Shown here piece after piece: positions 1 to 10,800 of a DNA stretch of 64,000 nt. The stretch is from the NCBI RefSeq assembly GCF_019059575.1, contig NW_024881961.1, positions 368,501 through 432,500 on the forward strand, in the 5' to 3' direction. The position numbers were made by a program, and so were the translations under genes. Numbering within the stretch: the stretch's first letter is position 1; the number at the start of each line of letters is the position of its first letter. The notes below the pieces were generated by a model. It was not told the DNA's origin, ran no database searches, and was given only the letters and a program-made list of their open reading frames with translations. The DNA comes from Amphibalanus amphitrite (Eukaryota; Arthropoda; Thecostraca; Balanomorpha; Balanidae).

Positions 1-1403
1 GGGGGGACAGATAGTGCCCCCCCTCTAACTTCCGAACCGATGGTCGTAGAAAGACGGGGAAAACGGCAATCGAAAGCTCTCGACAGCGTAGATCTTAAGA
101 GCCCAGTTTTATTTGCTTAAGTAGGTCAGAGGTCAGGTCAAGGTCAGGTCAAGGGTGCAAAATGCAAGTTTCTACAGTATCGGCCTTGCACCGTAGTTGC
201 CGAAGAATGGACTGAGCAGGTGCGGATCCAGAAAATCTCCAAGGGAGGGGCCATTAGAAACCAGGAGGCCCCCATAATCCCACCTGTTGGAGGCCCCATC
301 TTCCCACTTGTTGGCCCCCCCCCCCCAAAAAAAAAACTGCGTTTATTGAGCTTATCTAGCTGTTCAGGCAACATCTCAACATGAATAGCCACTTTATTTT
401 CAGGAGGCCCCCTTTTCAGCTTTTTAACTTTTTATCTTATTTTTGAAAAAAAAATCGGCCAAGGGGGGGCCATGGCCCCCATGGCCCCCCCTTGTATCCG
501 CGCCTGGGACTGAGACTGATTGCCCAAAAACGTGTTCTTAGGCTAACAAGACAATATTCGTTGCATACAATATCATTCAAAGGTCAAGGTCAGGTCAGGT
601 CACCAAAAACTACCAAAAAATATAGAAAAGGGCATGTGCGACACATGTTTTATGGGTCATTCTATTCATAAATTCAATAGGCACACTCAATAACTGATAT
701 GGACCACCTCTGGATGGATTTCAGGTCGAGGTCAGGTCAAGGTCAGGTCAAGTGAGGTCAAATTTTGAAGTTGGTTGTTAAGGCCTAAAAAGGTGTATCT
801 GATGCAGTTTTTCACGGCGAATCGAATGGTGCTATTTTTGTTTCCGTACGAGGTCTAAAACTTTCAAAAAATCATTTTTCAAAAAATTTGTGTCGTGACG
901 TCATAAAATTTTGTATAACTCCCACACTTTTGAACCGATTCTTCTGAAATTGGTATGTAGGTACACATAAACCACTTCTCTGACCCATATTCCGTTTTTT
1001 CGATACACTCAAAATTTTGGATTTCATAAATATTTTCCCAAAAAAGTCTTTATTTGGGCCAAAATCCTAAATTTTTACAAAACCGAGATAGCCATTTGAT
1101 AGACAAAGTGACTCACGTATAACCTTTTTTGTTACGTCTTGATTCCTTTAAAAATGAAGATGTTAGCGGCGTTTGAAATTTTGCCGTTTTTGAGGCGAAA
1201 ATGGCGAACATGACGTCACTAAAACGTCATTTTCTATTTTAAAGAAATCCGACGGATTTCGCTCAAATTTTCAGGAAACGTCTTAAATTGATGTATGATA
1301 AGGTACTGAAAGTTTGACGTCGCTGGCGTAACGCGTTTAGAAGTTATTGGCGAAAAACTGGAGGATGGGTAGATTCTGCCCCCCCCCCCCAGCGGGGCGC
1401 GGG
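1..1403. repeat. AGGTCA-rich repeat DNA ending as a TTAA-flanked element
   Basis: No coding region is recognisable. The stretch contains clusters of AGGTCA/AAGGTCA words (about 125-160, 580-602, 722-760), long AT-rich text with statements of the type seen in dispersed invertebrate repeats, and two TGACGTCA-like words. Its right end, the bases CGGGGCGCGGG before TTAA at 1404-1407, is the inverted match of the end of the neighbouring element at 1408, so I read it as the right end of a related TTAA-flanked element whose left end is not identified, possibly before the window. Confidence 0.5.
217..506. mobile_element. hAT-type MITE with perfect 8-bp target duplication
   Basis: The 290-bp element begins CAGGTGCGGATCC and ends with GTATCCGCGCCTG, an imperfect terminal inverted repeat. 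The 8-bp word GGACTGAG stands directly outside both ends (209-216 and 507-514). An 8-bp duplication and CAGG-type termini fit the hAT superfamily. The inside is made of runs of C and A and a GGGGCCATGGCCCC motif, with no transposase, so it is non-autonomous. A related element with its own 8-bp duplication lies at 62841-63624. Confidence 0.8.
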
Positions 1404-1418
1404 TTAACCCGCGCCCCG
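1393..1418. repeat. perfect 26-bp palindrome at junction of two elements
   Basis: CGGGGCGCGGGTT is followed directly by its exact reverse complement. The centre is the TTAA at 1404-1407. The palindrome is formed because the right end of one element and the left end of the next share this TTAA. Confidence 0.85.
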
Positions 1419-2589
1419 TAGGGGGGGCCGAAACGGCCCCCCCCCTGTACTTTTCGGTCGATATCTCCTAAACGGCTGGAGATATCGCCACCAAACTTTC
1501 AGAACCCCTCCGGGCATCAATTTTACAAATTGTGTCCAAAAAGTTTTCCAGAGGCTGTGATAGGTTGGCCACAAATGACGTCAGAGTGACGTCATGTTCT
1601 GTCATTTTCGACCGAAAAAAGACCTTCGCGAGAAGACCTGTCAGGCCTACAGCTTTGAAGATACAGAAAAATGATCAAGACATAAAAGGTGTAGAATTGA
1701 CAGGGCTACAAAACTGCTATTTCGGATTTTTGAAATTTTTGAGTTTTGATCCCCAAAAATCAAAAAAGCAATTTTTTTTTTTGATATATTAGCCAAAAAA
1801 TCCAAAAAGTTTTTTGAGTTTCGAAAAAACCGGAATATATGTGATAGTACCTACCGTCTTCTATCTAGGTACATACCAAATTTCAGACCGATACCTCGTT
1901 TTTTGGCCAAGTTATAGCGAAAAAAACTGTTCAAAAATGATGACGTCAAATTTTCAAACTCAGTTTTTGGCAATTCTAGAACTCGTAGAGCAAAACAAAG
2001 ACCACCATTAGACTCCCCGTGACGAGCTGCATCGAATGGATACCCATTTTATGCAAAAATATCAACTTTGAAATTTGACCTAATTTGACCTGACCTTGAC
2101 CTGACCTTCACCAAAACGTGACCTAGGCTGGCCCCAAAGGCTGCCTAACCCACATAATCGCATTTGTCATGTAAAATGGACCATAAAACATGTATCACAC
2201 GACACATTCATATTGTGACCCCCGGTGACCTGACCTCGCTGTGACCTGACCTGGTATCAGTGACCTCAGATAGCAAAGTATGTGTTTGATGAACAATATA
2301 CCATCGACGGTTTTCAATAAATTACCAATTTACTCGATTTCACAGCACATTTCTTGAATTGCCTGTGAACGGTGAAAATCTGACCTTTGACCTGACCTGT
2401 GACGTCATCGGTTTGACCTAGGTCAATGAAATTTGGTCACAAGGTAGTTCCCGGGTAGGGCTATCAAACGCCGTTTGAATTTTGAAAATCGGCCGGTAAC
2501 TTTCCGAGATCTTAGGGGGGGGGGGGCCGAAACGCCCCCCCCCCCCCCTACGGGTGGTAGGGTCCGCCGGTAGCCCTACGGGGCGCGGG
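1408..2589. mobile_element. TTAA-flanked non-autonomous element (piggyBac-like)
   Basis: TTAA stands at 1404-1407 and at 2590-2593. Inside these the element starts CCCGCGCCCCGTAGGG and the right end is the reverse complement, followed after a short insertion by a second shared stretch (poly-G, CCGAAACG, poly-C). TTAA target sites and termini beginning with CCC are the signature of piggyBac-type transposons; the family assignment is inference because no transposase is present. The interior (1450-2515) has AT-rich text and TGACCT/TGACCTTGACC words like those in 1-800. No gene is seen in it. Confidence 0.65.
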
Positions 2590-2599
2590 TTAAAGGACC

Positions 2600-4330
2600 T
2601 CCTAAGGCCATGCATATTGCATAAGCATCACATTTGCTTCGGATATTAGTTTTGTCAGATTATGCCCGCCGGCGAAATCATTACGTGAATTTTCAATGCT
2701 TTAGGTCAGTCACCGTATGCCACATTAATCATCACACAGCTGCCTAACACCTAGCACAAAAAGCACATCATCGCGGCACCGCCACGAAGTTCTATCCAGT
2801 TTCGTTTGAAATTGATGTGCTCTCCTCGCTGCTTTCAAAGAACGTATGACCTGCCACAAAAGCCGCCCCAAACAAGGTGACCTTGGTGCTCGGATCGAGA
2901 CCCGGCGGGAACTGGACGCGGTACACCTTAGTCCTACTGCGAGCCTCGTTCCTAAAGCCTCTATAAACTTTCGTAACCGAACCTACCCTCTGACCGTCGC
3001 CGCCTATTACGGGCAAGACAACATCCGCGCCACAGTGACAGCACCAACCCCAATCGCAGTCCGGTCCCGTGATGAAGAGCTTTGCATCACCGTCTGCGCT
3101 TCGCACAACAACCTTTGTATCGAATCTGAAGCAGCCTGGTTCTTGGGTTACCGCCCCTATCGGTAATCCTCCGGCAGTGACATCATATTCTCTTAGACAT
3201 AAACATCTCGTCAGGGTGCCGTAACGGCTTGTTTCTGGAGTAGACAACGCGAGGACTTCTCTCTTCTCGAGGTCTTCGACGGCAAGTCGATACGCCGGGC
3301 CATCTCCACAGAGGTTGAACAACCCGCAGAAATTGCAAAAGGCCACGTCAATAGACGCGCTGAAGAGGATTTGCCCCGAGGCGGTTCGAATTAGGTACTC
3401 GTATTCAGCGAGGCGGTCGATAGTCAACTCTTCGGCGACGATGACCGGTTCAAGACCCCGCGGACACCCGGCGATTGTGGTCGGTGGTAGCAGCGGTGAG
3501 AGCCCAAAGCCTCGAGATTCTTTGAAGGCGGTCTGGTTAGAAGAGAGGTAGGCTGATCCCAGGGGAGGCGGCTGAGTAGTTGTCGGCTGATGCCTTACCA
3601 TTGACCAAGACATGGTGGACGTTGATGTAGGCGGGTGAAGACACGTTCAGGACGATGAATCAGGGTAATCTTGGAATCTGGTATCCACCAAGGTCTGCCT
3701 GGATGACTGTCTGGCCACTCAGGAGAATCACGGGGGTGGTCAGGGTAGACGCTGCTGACGCAGTAGGTTACTTGAACTCTGGAAACCACCGTAGTTTTCT
3801 ATAGGGCATTGTGTGTGCACACTGCGTGGGCTCTTCTTAGAAGCCTATGGAGTCCACAGTTTATAGGCACGATCACATTGTTTCAGTTATTTCCCAACCT
3901 AGTATAGCTTTCCATATTCTCTTGGCTGCCAATCACTACCGTAGGAAAGTAACAGAGTAGTAAAGTAGAGTAGTAAAGTAATCTTGAATCACCGCAATCT
4001 GCTCACAGTCCGCCAACGCCCAAGGCCGTTTACCCCAGACACCACACCCAAACTGACCAGCATGCAACACAATTGGGTCGCTGGGGACGGAGCATCGTCG
4101 GCGCCGATGCAGCGCTGGCGCCGTTGGGTCAGACCAAGGTCATGCAGTCGATTGCATCACGGTTTCGCTCCGAGCAATGGAGATAGCGGGACGTCGCATC
4201 GGCAACAGACTGAGATGGCAGCTGGCACGTGATAGCATAACATGCATTGAAGTCTATAGACAGTAAGTAGTAGCCGGTAGTAAGAGAATGGTCCGCAGTC
4301 AGCCTCGTAATGAAATCGAACACTTCATCG
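2600..4330. repeat. scramblase tandem duplication unit, copy A
   Basis: This segment matches 15660-17235 in the same orientation along most of its length: the 3' flank (AAGCATCACATTTG motif), the coding region, the upstream stretch with TAGGCGGGTGAAGA and GATGAATCAGG, and the far flank with CAGTCC-CCAACG and TTTACCCCAGACACCACA. The copies differ by substitutions and small indels, so the duplication is old relative to the LTR pair between them. Outside the gene no further coding region is recognised. Confidence 0.75.
2792..3613 (-). CDS. phospholipid scramblase, copy A
   Basis: A 273-residue open frame without introns. The family product is a membrane-anchored protein that moves phospholipids between leaflets, or acts as a lipid-raft/nuclear regulator, usually Ca2+ dependent. 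Seen here: a Pro-rich N-terminus (QPPPLGSAY), then the scramblase core opening with CPRGLEPV (about residue 50), a Cys-rich turn (CNFCGLFNLCG), VGI-type strand IGAVTQEPGCFRF, a GPDCDWGWCC segment, the DVVLPVIGGDGQRVGSV repeat, YRVQFPPGLD where the family has its Ca2+-binding loop, and a C-terminal hydrophobic helix ending FVAGHTFFES. The usual palmitoylated CCCPCC cluster is reduced. The ATG sits in a CCACC context. The related copy B is at 15852-16649. A GTAAGG at codons 6-7 could act as a splice donor, so an upstream or alternative start is possible. Confidence 0.82.
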   Translation of the reverse strand: MSWSMVRHQPTTTQPPPLGSAYLSSNQTAFKESRGFGLSPLLPPTTIAGCPRGLEPVIVAEELTIDRLAEYEYLIRTASGQILFSASIDVAFCNFCGLFNLCGDGPAYRLAVEDLEKREVLALSTPETSRYGTLTRCLCLREYDVTAGGLPIGAVTQEPGCFRFDTKVVVRSADGDAKLFITGPDCDWGWCCHCGADVVLPVIGGDGQRVGSVTKVYRGFRNEARSRTKVYRVQFPPGLDPSTKVTLFGAAFVAGHTFFESSEESTSISNETG

Positions 4331-5549
4331 GTATGCTGTCGCGTAATTTTATTAGCAAGGGGTGTCAGGCGAATAAAATGAAATGCAATATCACTGCTAA
4401 GTCTGTTGTGGAGACTGACGCGTTTATGTTATAAACTGAAATAAGCTTCTATAATAGGTATATATCGTAGGGTGATGCCTTTTCTTCTAAAATCTAATAT
4501 CAACATGTAAAAACTATATCCCACTGACGACCATAGCATGCTTGCTTCTTTTTTACGTTCGAACGGGAGCACTCCACACACGGACAGACATCGTACATAG
4601 AAAACTGATGTAACGGAAACCCGGCCGGAGACGGGAGATGAATTTTCCAGACCTCAGTCCTTACTGATTTTCGAACTCGGTCTTCGGCTTTGTTCGAAAA
4701 TTCAGTAAGGACCTCGGTCTAAAAAAAAAATGATTTGAGTACCTACACCGGCCTCGTTCAGTATTATACCGTAGAATCCGCTCGATAAATCCTCCGAAAA
4801 TAAGTCCAGCCACTTATTGTGGCCACTTGAGCTGTTCACGAATTTTCTACAAAAAGTTCGTTCATTAAGGTTTAAAAATCCAGCTACTCTGCTTGATAAA
4901 GCCACAAGGTGGAAGTTTCCGGCAGTTTGCAGTCACGTCTTCCCCATTGCAAGGGGAACGGAACGTACTGGTCCTGCTGTGAATTGTGATACACTTTTTT
5001 TAGTGAAAATAATTCTCCGGTTAAGAAAGCCACCGTTTAACAAATCCAAAGCGCCGTGTCACCAAGACGATTTATTGAGCTAATTCTACTCTACTGTGTA
5101 TTATCATTGCCAGAGTGTCCTTGTGTAATCCGTGTATTATCTCTAGGTACTGTTGAGTCGATTGCGGCTGGCCTTCTTGCCGAGTCACTAGCTGTTTGTC
5201 TTGAGTTGCTTGTCATGGTGAAAGTGCTGAATGACGGAAAGGAGTGCGGGAGGGGTGATGGTGAGTCAGCACATGGCGAACAAAAGTGAAGCCACCAAGG
5301 TATTCTGGCATAGTCGGAGATGCTCGTCTCATTCATCGGTCCATTTGCGGGAACTAATAAATGTGGCGCAATTTTATAATCCGGTGTTTGGTTGTCTGAG
5401 ATCAATCGGATTGAATATAAACCCTTTTTTATTGCTTGACCTCAGTTACCGACCATGCCTATGCTAAAATTTGGTACTGCTCGATATGTATTGTGGCAGG
5501 CGTCTTGTTCAGCGCTTGATAGATCCAACTTAGTGCAATTGTGAGCGTA
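4331..5549. other. gene-free stretch with one long hairpin
   Basis: I see no gene here. The only structure is an imperfect inverted repeat at 4650-4676 and 4692-4719 (CCTTACTGATTTTCGAAC against GTTCGAAAATTCAGTAAGG) with a 15-base loop. The stretch ends at the BEL/Pao target site. Confidence 0.5.
4650..4719. repeat. inverted repeat (hairpin)
   Basis: Arms of about 27 bases with one indel and a few mismatches enclose roughly 15 bases. The downstream run of A (4721-4730) follows the right arm. Purpose unknown; it could be a MITE relic. Confidence 0.6.
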
Positions 5550-5554
5550 CCTAA
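5550..5554. repeat. 5-bp target duplication of BEL/Pao element, left
   Basis: CCTAA stands directly before the TG start of the 5' LTR and again directly after the CA end of the 3' LTR at 15154-15158. Five base pairs is the size usual for BEL/Pao integrases. Confidence 0.9.
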
Positions 5555-5769
5555 TGTAGGCGGCGCCGCTGCGGCGCGCGGCGGAACGGGGGTGCGGGCT
5601 CCCAGTCGTGCGCCGCTCCGCTGAAGCCGGCTCGCTCTTCTCTCTACCCCGGTTGCCTCCCCGCTCTGCCTGCCTGGAGAGCCGGGACTACCTCCCCTCG
5701 GTTTGCGAGTAGCATCGCCCATGGTCCTAGAGGTGGACATTTTCGTATGGCCTTTACTCTGTTTGTACT

Positions 5770-6334
5770 GCGATGCGATGCGATGCGATGCGATGGTTTT
5801 CGGAGGTTTAGCCTTTGTATCGGCACCTCCTTGATTTCTTAATCTTTAACTTTTACTTTGATCGATGGGTTGCATTGTTATGGTTGGTTTGTGTGGCTAG
5901 GATTCTCACTAGGGGACAGGATTGGGTGTTGGGAGGATGAAGGTCAACTAGGATGGAGAACTTTGTTTTATTTCCAGCAGTCTTCTTTTCTTCCACAGCT
6001 TAAGCAATACTTCTTTCTTTTCTTCGATATCTTCCTCCTCAAACAGAAATATCCCTAAAATATCCTTTGCATAGGGTTTCTGAAGATGCATTGATTCTTT
6101 TCTTTCTTCTTCGTAGGCTGGGCAATTCAATATAAAGTGGGCGAGGTCTTCATTTTCTGCATTGCACATCATACATCTTGTGTCCTCTTTCTTGTATCTC
6201 TTGCGCTCATTTAGAGGAAGACAGTTAGCTCTTGCCTGGAAAAATATTGTTGATGCTTGCTGGTTGTCAATAAACGTTACTTCCTTCATCTCCTTTTTCC
6301 AGACAATATACAGGGACAGAGTAGTTTTAGTTGC
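5770..6334 (-). mobile_element. 5'-truncated non-LTR retrotransposon nested in the 5' LTR
   Basis: A 565-bp insertion absent from the 3' LTR. It is bounded by the 6-bp word TGTACT at 5764-5769 and 6335-6340, which occurs once in the intact LTR. Read on the minus strand its 3' end is a short (CGCAT)n tail (5770-5794), the mark of target-primed insertion. Confidence 0.88.
5948..6289 (-). pseudogene. C-terminal end of a non-LTR reverse transcriptase
   Basis: The frame of 113 residues reads as the region after the reverse transcriptase of Jockey/CR1-type elements: a RARANCLPLNERK motif, then a zinc-knuckle-like C-x2-C...H-x4-C cluster (CMMCNAENEDLAHFILNC), and a Lys/Glu-rich tail. Only this 3' portion was inserted, so it cannot move itself. 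Confidence 0.75.
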
Positions 6335-7273
6335 TGTACTTGATTTTGCTGTACTTTGCGTTTTTCCGTTGTATCATTTGTACTATATTGATTGTCGTAA
6401 ACGACCAATTTGAAATGTATCGCGTGATTATTTGATAGTTTGAATATTCGATGGCTCATTGTTCGTTGGCGTATTGTTAGAAGGCAATTTCTGCAATACT
6501 TCTCAGTACTCGTTTGTTGTGTGACATGCCACCCGGCTCTATGCCCGGCCATAATTCTGGATCATTCGCGCTGATGGCGGCAGAGGCGGTCGTGTCGTGT
6601 CTGTGTTTGCGCGAGCGATGGTAAGTGGCTGAGCAGTTGTATTTCACTATGATGCGTTTAAATGTGTAATCTGTTAGCTCGTATAGATATTCTGTTGTCA
6701 ATTTCATATGAGACGTTTCAGCGCCAATATGATGAAAACCGAGACTATTATACTTTGCACTAAGGTAAACGACAATGGACCTGACTGGTGTCTGGATTCG
6801 TAGATATGGCGTCGGAGATGTGAGGCTGGCTTGGAAGGATGCCTCTGGATGTATGGACGTTAGCCGCGAAGCGACCCAGAAGGCACATTTGTCGGTAGGT
6901 CACGAAATGTCACGAATGTTAGGAAAGGTCACGAAATGTCACGAATGTTAGGAAAGGTCACGAAATGTCACGATTAATTTGATGTCAGTACGCAGGGATG
7001 CTGTGTTATCTGTGGTAGGGCCCCTCACGGCCTGTTTTGGTGTATCATTTATTGGTACGTTTAAGCCCTCTTGTTTGCCCACCCCTTTCGTTTATTTTGT
7101 ACGTTTGGTAACGCTTATTTATACGTCCTTTGATTTGTGTATTGTGTTTCGTTCCCAGCAACGACTGTTACTCTCGAGATCGTGTGGGCTATCCACTCAG
7201 CTCACTCGGTCCAATAAACGGTCCGTTAAGACATACTGGATTTCGACACGCTGGGTCTGGAGATGCGGCTACA

Positions 7274-7889
7274 GTTGCGACAAGTGTCGACAACGGCGAC
7301 GAGCTGCCCACGGCAGAGTAGCGACTTCTGCAGCTACGCGTGAAGGCAGCTCGACCACCCACCGGGAGGACCTCGCAGCACGCTCACACCGGCTGGTGGC
7401 TCTGCTGGCCTCGTGAGGCGGCTGGTTTGCTGCTGCTGGCTGGTGCTGGTGAGGACTGAGTCGCCCCTGCTCATCAGTGAGTGCTCTACTTCTGCTGATA
7501 TTTGGGGTAAGCGGGCTGTATGGTACTTGCAGTGGCGCAGTGACATTCTGATAAACGGTTCACAAAAACAGTGACTCTGGAGGCAAACTGGTGATCAAAT
7601 GTGAACTATCTTGCAAAGTGTGTGCCTTCATGGTAAATGAGTCGAAGAGAACAGTATCTTGAGAAGCGACAGACACTTAGTGCATCAGTGTGTGATCATT
7701 TATTGTGCTGTGAGTTATGCTGAGTATGGTTTCCATTGTGTTTGTGTTCGCTGATCTACTAAGGGGTTAAGGACAACCTGTCGATTGATAGAGACTCCAG
7801 GTTAGCATTGTTGCTGGTTAGTTCCAGTTTCCAGAAGAGCTTTCTAATTTGATTTGTGGTAGTTGGTTGTGCCCAGGCTCGGTCACGAG
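7274..7889 (+). other. untranslated leader of BEL/Pao element
   Basis: Lies between the 5' LTR and the first ATG that opens the polyprotein frame. It should hold the primer-binding site and packaging signals. I could not match a tRNA 3' end to the bases next to the LTR. Confidence 0.6.
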
Positions 7890-10800
7890 ATGGATACGCT
7901 CGGCAAACTAAGGGTTCATCAGCTGAAGGCTGAGCTGTCGAGAAGAGGTGAAGATAGTAGAGGACCTAAGGCGGTGCTGGTGAATCGTCTGGAAGACATC
8001 CTGAAAGAGGAAGGCGTTGATTTGGCAACATTTGTCACAGAGTTTGGTAGATCCGAACACACTGATCGTGTAGGCGGTGTAGGATGTGATGGTCAGACTG
8101 GTGAAGGAGCTCCGCCGCTAGATGTTCCGGAAGAGCTAGACAGAGCGGGTGTCCGTAGTCGGGAAGTCGCTCCAGGCCAGGAGGCTGGTGGGTCGCTCTC
8201 TGTTGACCACTTTGATGCGTCTGGTACCAGGCCTGGCACTGGAAGCCCTGCTGAATCGGTGAAGTCATCCCGTTCTTCGTCAACAAGGGCATCAAGCAAG
8301 GCCACAGTTGCTTCAGAACGGGCCTTCGAGGCAGCAAGAAGAGCGGGACTGCATGCTAAGGCAGCGGCGTTGAGGAAAAAGCATGAGCTCGAAGACATGC
8401 AAGAGCAGTTGAGAAGAAGGAAAGAGGAACTGGAAATTCAAGCTGAACTGGATGAAAGCCTGGCAAGGGAAGGTGTATTGGCTCAGTTTGATAAGGAAGA
8501 AACCTTCAAGAGAATTGAGACATTAACGCCACAAGAACAAGAAAACAGAACACAAAAACAAGAAGAAAGAAGAACACAAGAACAAGAAGAAAGAAGAACA
8601 CAAGAACAAGGAGAAAGAAGAACACAAGAACAAGAAGGAAGAAGGACACAAGAAGAAGAAGAAGAAAGAGCACATGATCAAAGAAGAACGCGTGTTCAAG
8701 AAAGAGCACAAGAACCAAGAAGAACACGTGTACAAGAAGAAAGAGCACAAGAACCAAGAAGAACACGTGTACAAGAAGAAAGAGCACAAGATCCAAGAAC
8801 ACGTGTACAAGAAGAAAGAGCACAAGATCCAAGAACACGTGTACAAGAAGAAAGAGCACAAGATCCAAGAACACGTGTACAAGAAGAAAGAGCACAAGAA
8901 CCAAGAAGGACACGAGTACAAGAAGAAAGAGCATACGAACAAGGAAGAAAAGCACAAAATCAAGAAAGTGAACGAAGGAGAGCAAGCAGGGATGAGCCTG
9001 GAGCTCAGCAGCACGGGGACTCCACACAGGCTCTCCTAGCCCATCTGGAAAGAAGTCAGCTGCCCAAGGCTGAGATACCGATATTCACTGGAGACGTTAC
9101 GAAGTACAGATCTTTTATACGTGCATTCGACAGTCGGATCTCCTCCAAAACTGATGACGACGAAGAAAAGCTGTACTTTCTCGAGCAATATACAAGTGGT
9201 AAGCCACAGGACATAATCAGGGGCTGCCTGCACATGACGACTGGATCGGGCTACCTGGAAGCCAGGAGACTCCTTGATCGGAGGTACGGAGACGAGGACT
9301 CAATCACAAGTGCGTTTGTGGATATGCTTGTGGAGTGGCCACAAGTAAAACCAGGAGATCTGGAAGGAATGGATCGTTTGTCACTGACGCTGAGGTCTTG
9401 CAACAACGTAATGAGTGGAATATCACCCGGAGCAAGGGAGACAGACCACCCAAAGACCATGCGGAAAATCATCGAGAAGCTGCCCTACAACCTGCAGGAC
9501 CAGTGGCGCCGCCTAGCGGACCATATCCATGAACAGGAGCACAGACGAGCGCGCTTTGAGGATATCGTCGACTTTGTCGAGAGAGAAGTAAGGATCCAGA
9601 CGAACCCGATGTTTGGTCGTCAGCACAATGTCAGCAGGACAAGAGAACAGGAAGGTCAGCGGAGAAAGGTTCAAACTGTATCGGCAACAGTCATCGAGCC
9701 AGGAGCTCAGCAGCGGCGGGGATCGCTCAAGTGTTTGTTCTGTTCAAAGGCACATTACCTCGACCAATGTGAAGAGTTCAGAGGAAGGGCACCTCATGAG
9801 AAGAGTGCCTTCATCAGAGAGCAGGGACTTTGTTTTGGGTGCCTCTGCAAGGGTCACCTGGTGAGGGAATGTGCGAAGAGAAGGACCTGCTCAATCTGCA
9901 GACTCCGTCATCCAACAGCACTGCACAACGACAGACCACCGCCAGAGCACGGTGTTCGAATCGTCTCTGACGGCCATGCAGGTAGTGAAGTGCCGCAGAA
10001 CCCGAGTCAAGTCGTAACAAATGGCAGAGTGAAGCTGAGGAGCTCTTCCAAGACGTGTGCTGACTCGTCATCTACTATGATGTCTATCGTACCCGTGAAG
10101 ATGTGGACTGATGGTGGCCAGAAAGTAGAGACGTACGCGTTTCTTGACGGAGGCAGTTCAGCGACGTTCTGCTCGGAGTCTTTGCTGAAGCAGATCGGAG
10201 CTGTTGGCGAAAACGTTAAGCTCTCAATGACTACCGCGTCAGTTGACAATCAGCAAGTGGACAGTCGTGTGATAAAGGGAGTCAAGATATCGGATCTGGG
10301 TGGAAGTACGTGCATTGCGATGCCTCCGATGTACACTCTCAGCACAATTCCTGTGAAACTAGAAGACATGGCGTCAAGCGAGGATCTAAACCAGTGGGTT
10401 CACTTGCAGGGCATCGATTTGGCGCGGATCGATGCTGAAATTGGTCTCCTGATAGGTAGCAACTGTCCTCAGGCGCTCCAGCCGCTAGAGGTAAGACGAA
10501 GTGAAGATGGTGGGCCGTTCGCGCTTCGGACTGAGTTAGGATGGGTGGTGCAGGGCCCAAGACGCGTTTGTCAGAACGAGAACGACAGAGTAAGAGTGAA
10601 TCGTATCAGGGTTGTCAATGAGAGCTCCGATCTCCATCGCAGTTTCATGGCTTTGTACAACCAGGATTTCGAAGACCATGGTAGTGCTGTGGACGTCGGT
10701 CTGTCTAGAGAGGACCAGCAGTGGCTCAAGAAGGTGGAGACTGGAGTGCGCTTCATCAATGGGCACTACGAGTTACCAGTCCCCCTCAGAGACGAGCAGG

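Larger units (their letters stand above)
5555..7273 (+). repeat. 5' LTR of BEL/Pao element, interrupted
   Basis: Starts TGTAGGCGGCGCC and ends GCGGCTACA. Interrupted at 5770-6334 by a non-LTR retrotransposon fragment. It contains a tandem CACGAATGTTAGGAAAGGT repeat near 6896-6975. The four differences to the 3' LTR lie at about 5582, 6525, 6928 or its repeat counterpart, and 7179. Confidence 0.93.

Noticed and set aside
6979-7416. Plus-strand frame of 145 codons, partly repeated at 14859-15158
   Set aside because: Lies in both LTRs of the BEL/Pao element and the copies diverge in frame after the LTR end, so it is not a gene.
8506-9027. Two minus-strand hydrophobic frames rich in Phe and Leu
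   Set aside because: Antisense of the gag minisatellite; they look like membrane proteins only because the sense strand encodes Gln/Glu/Arg repeats.
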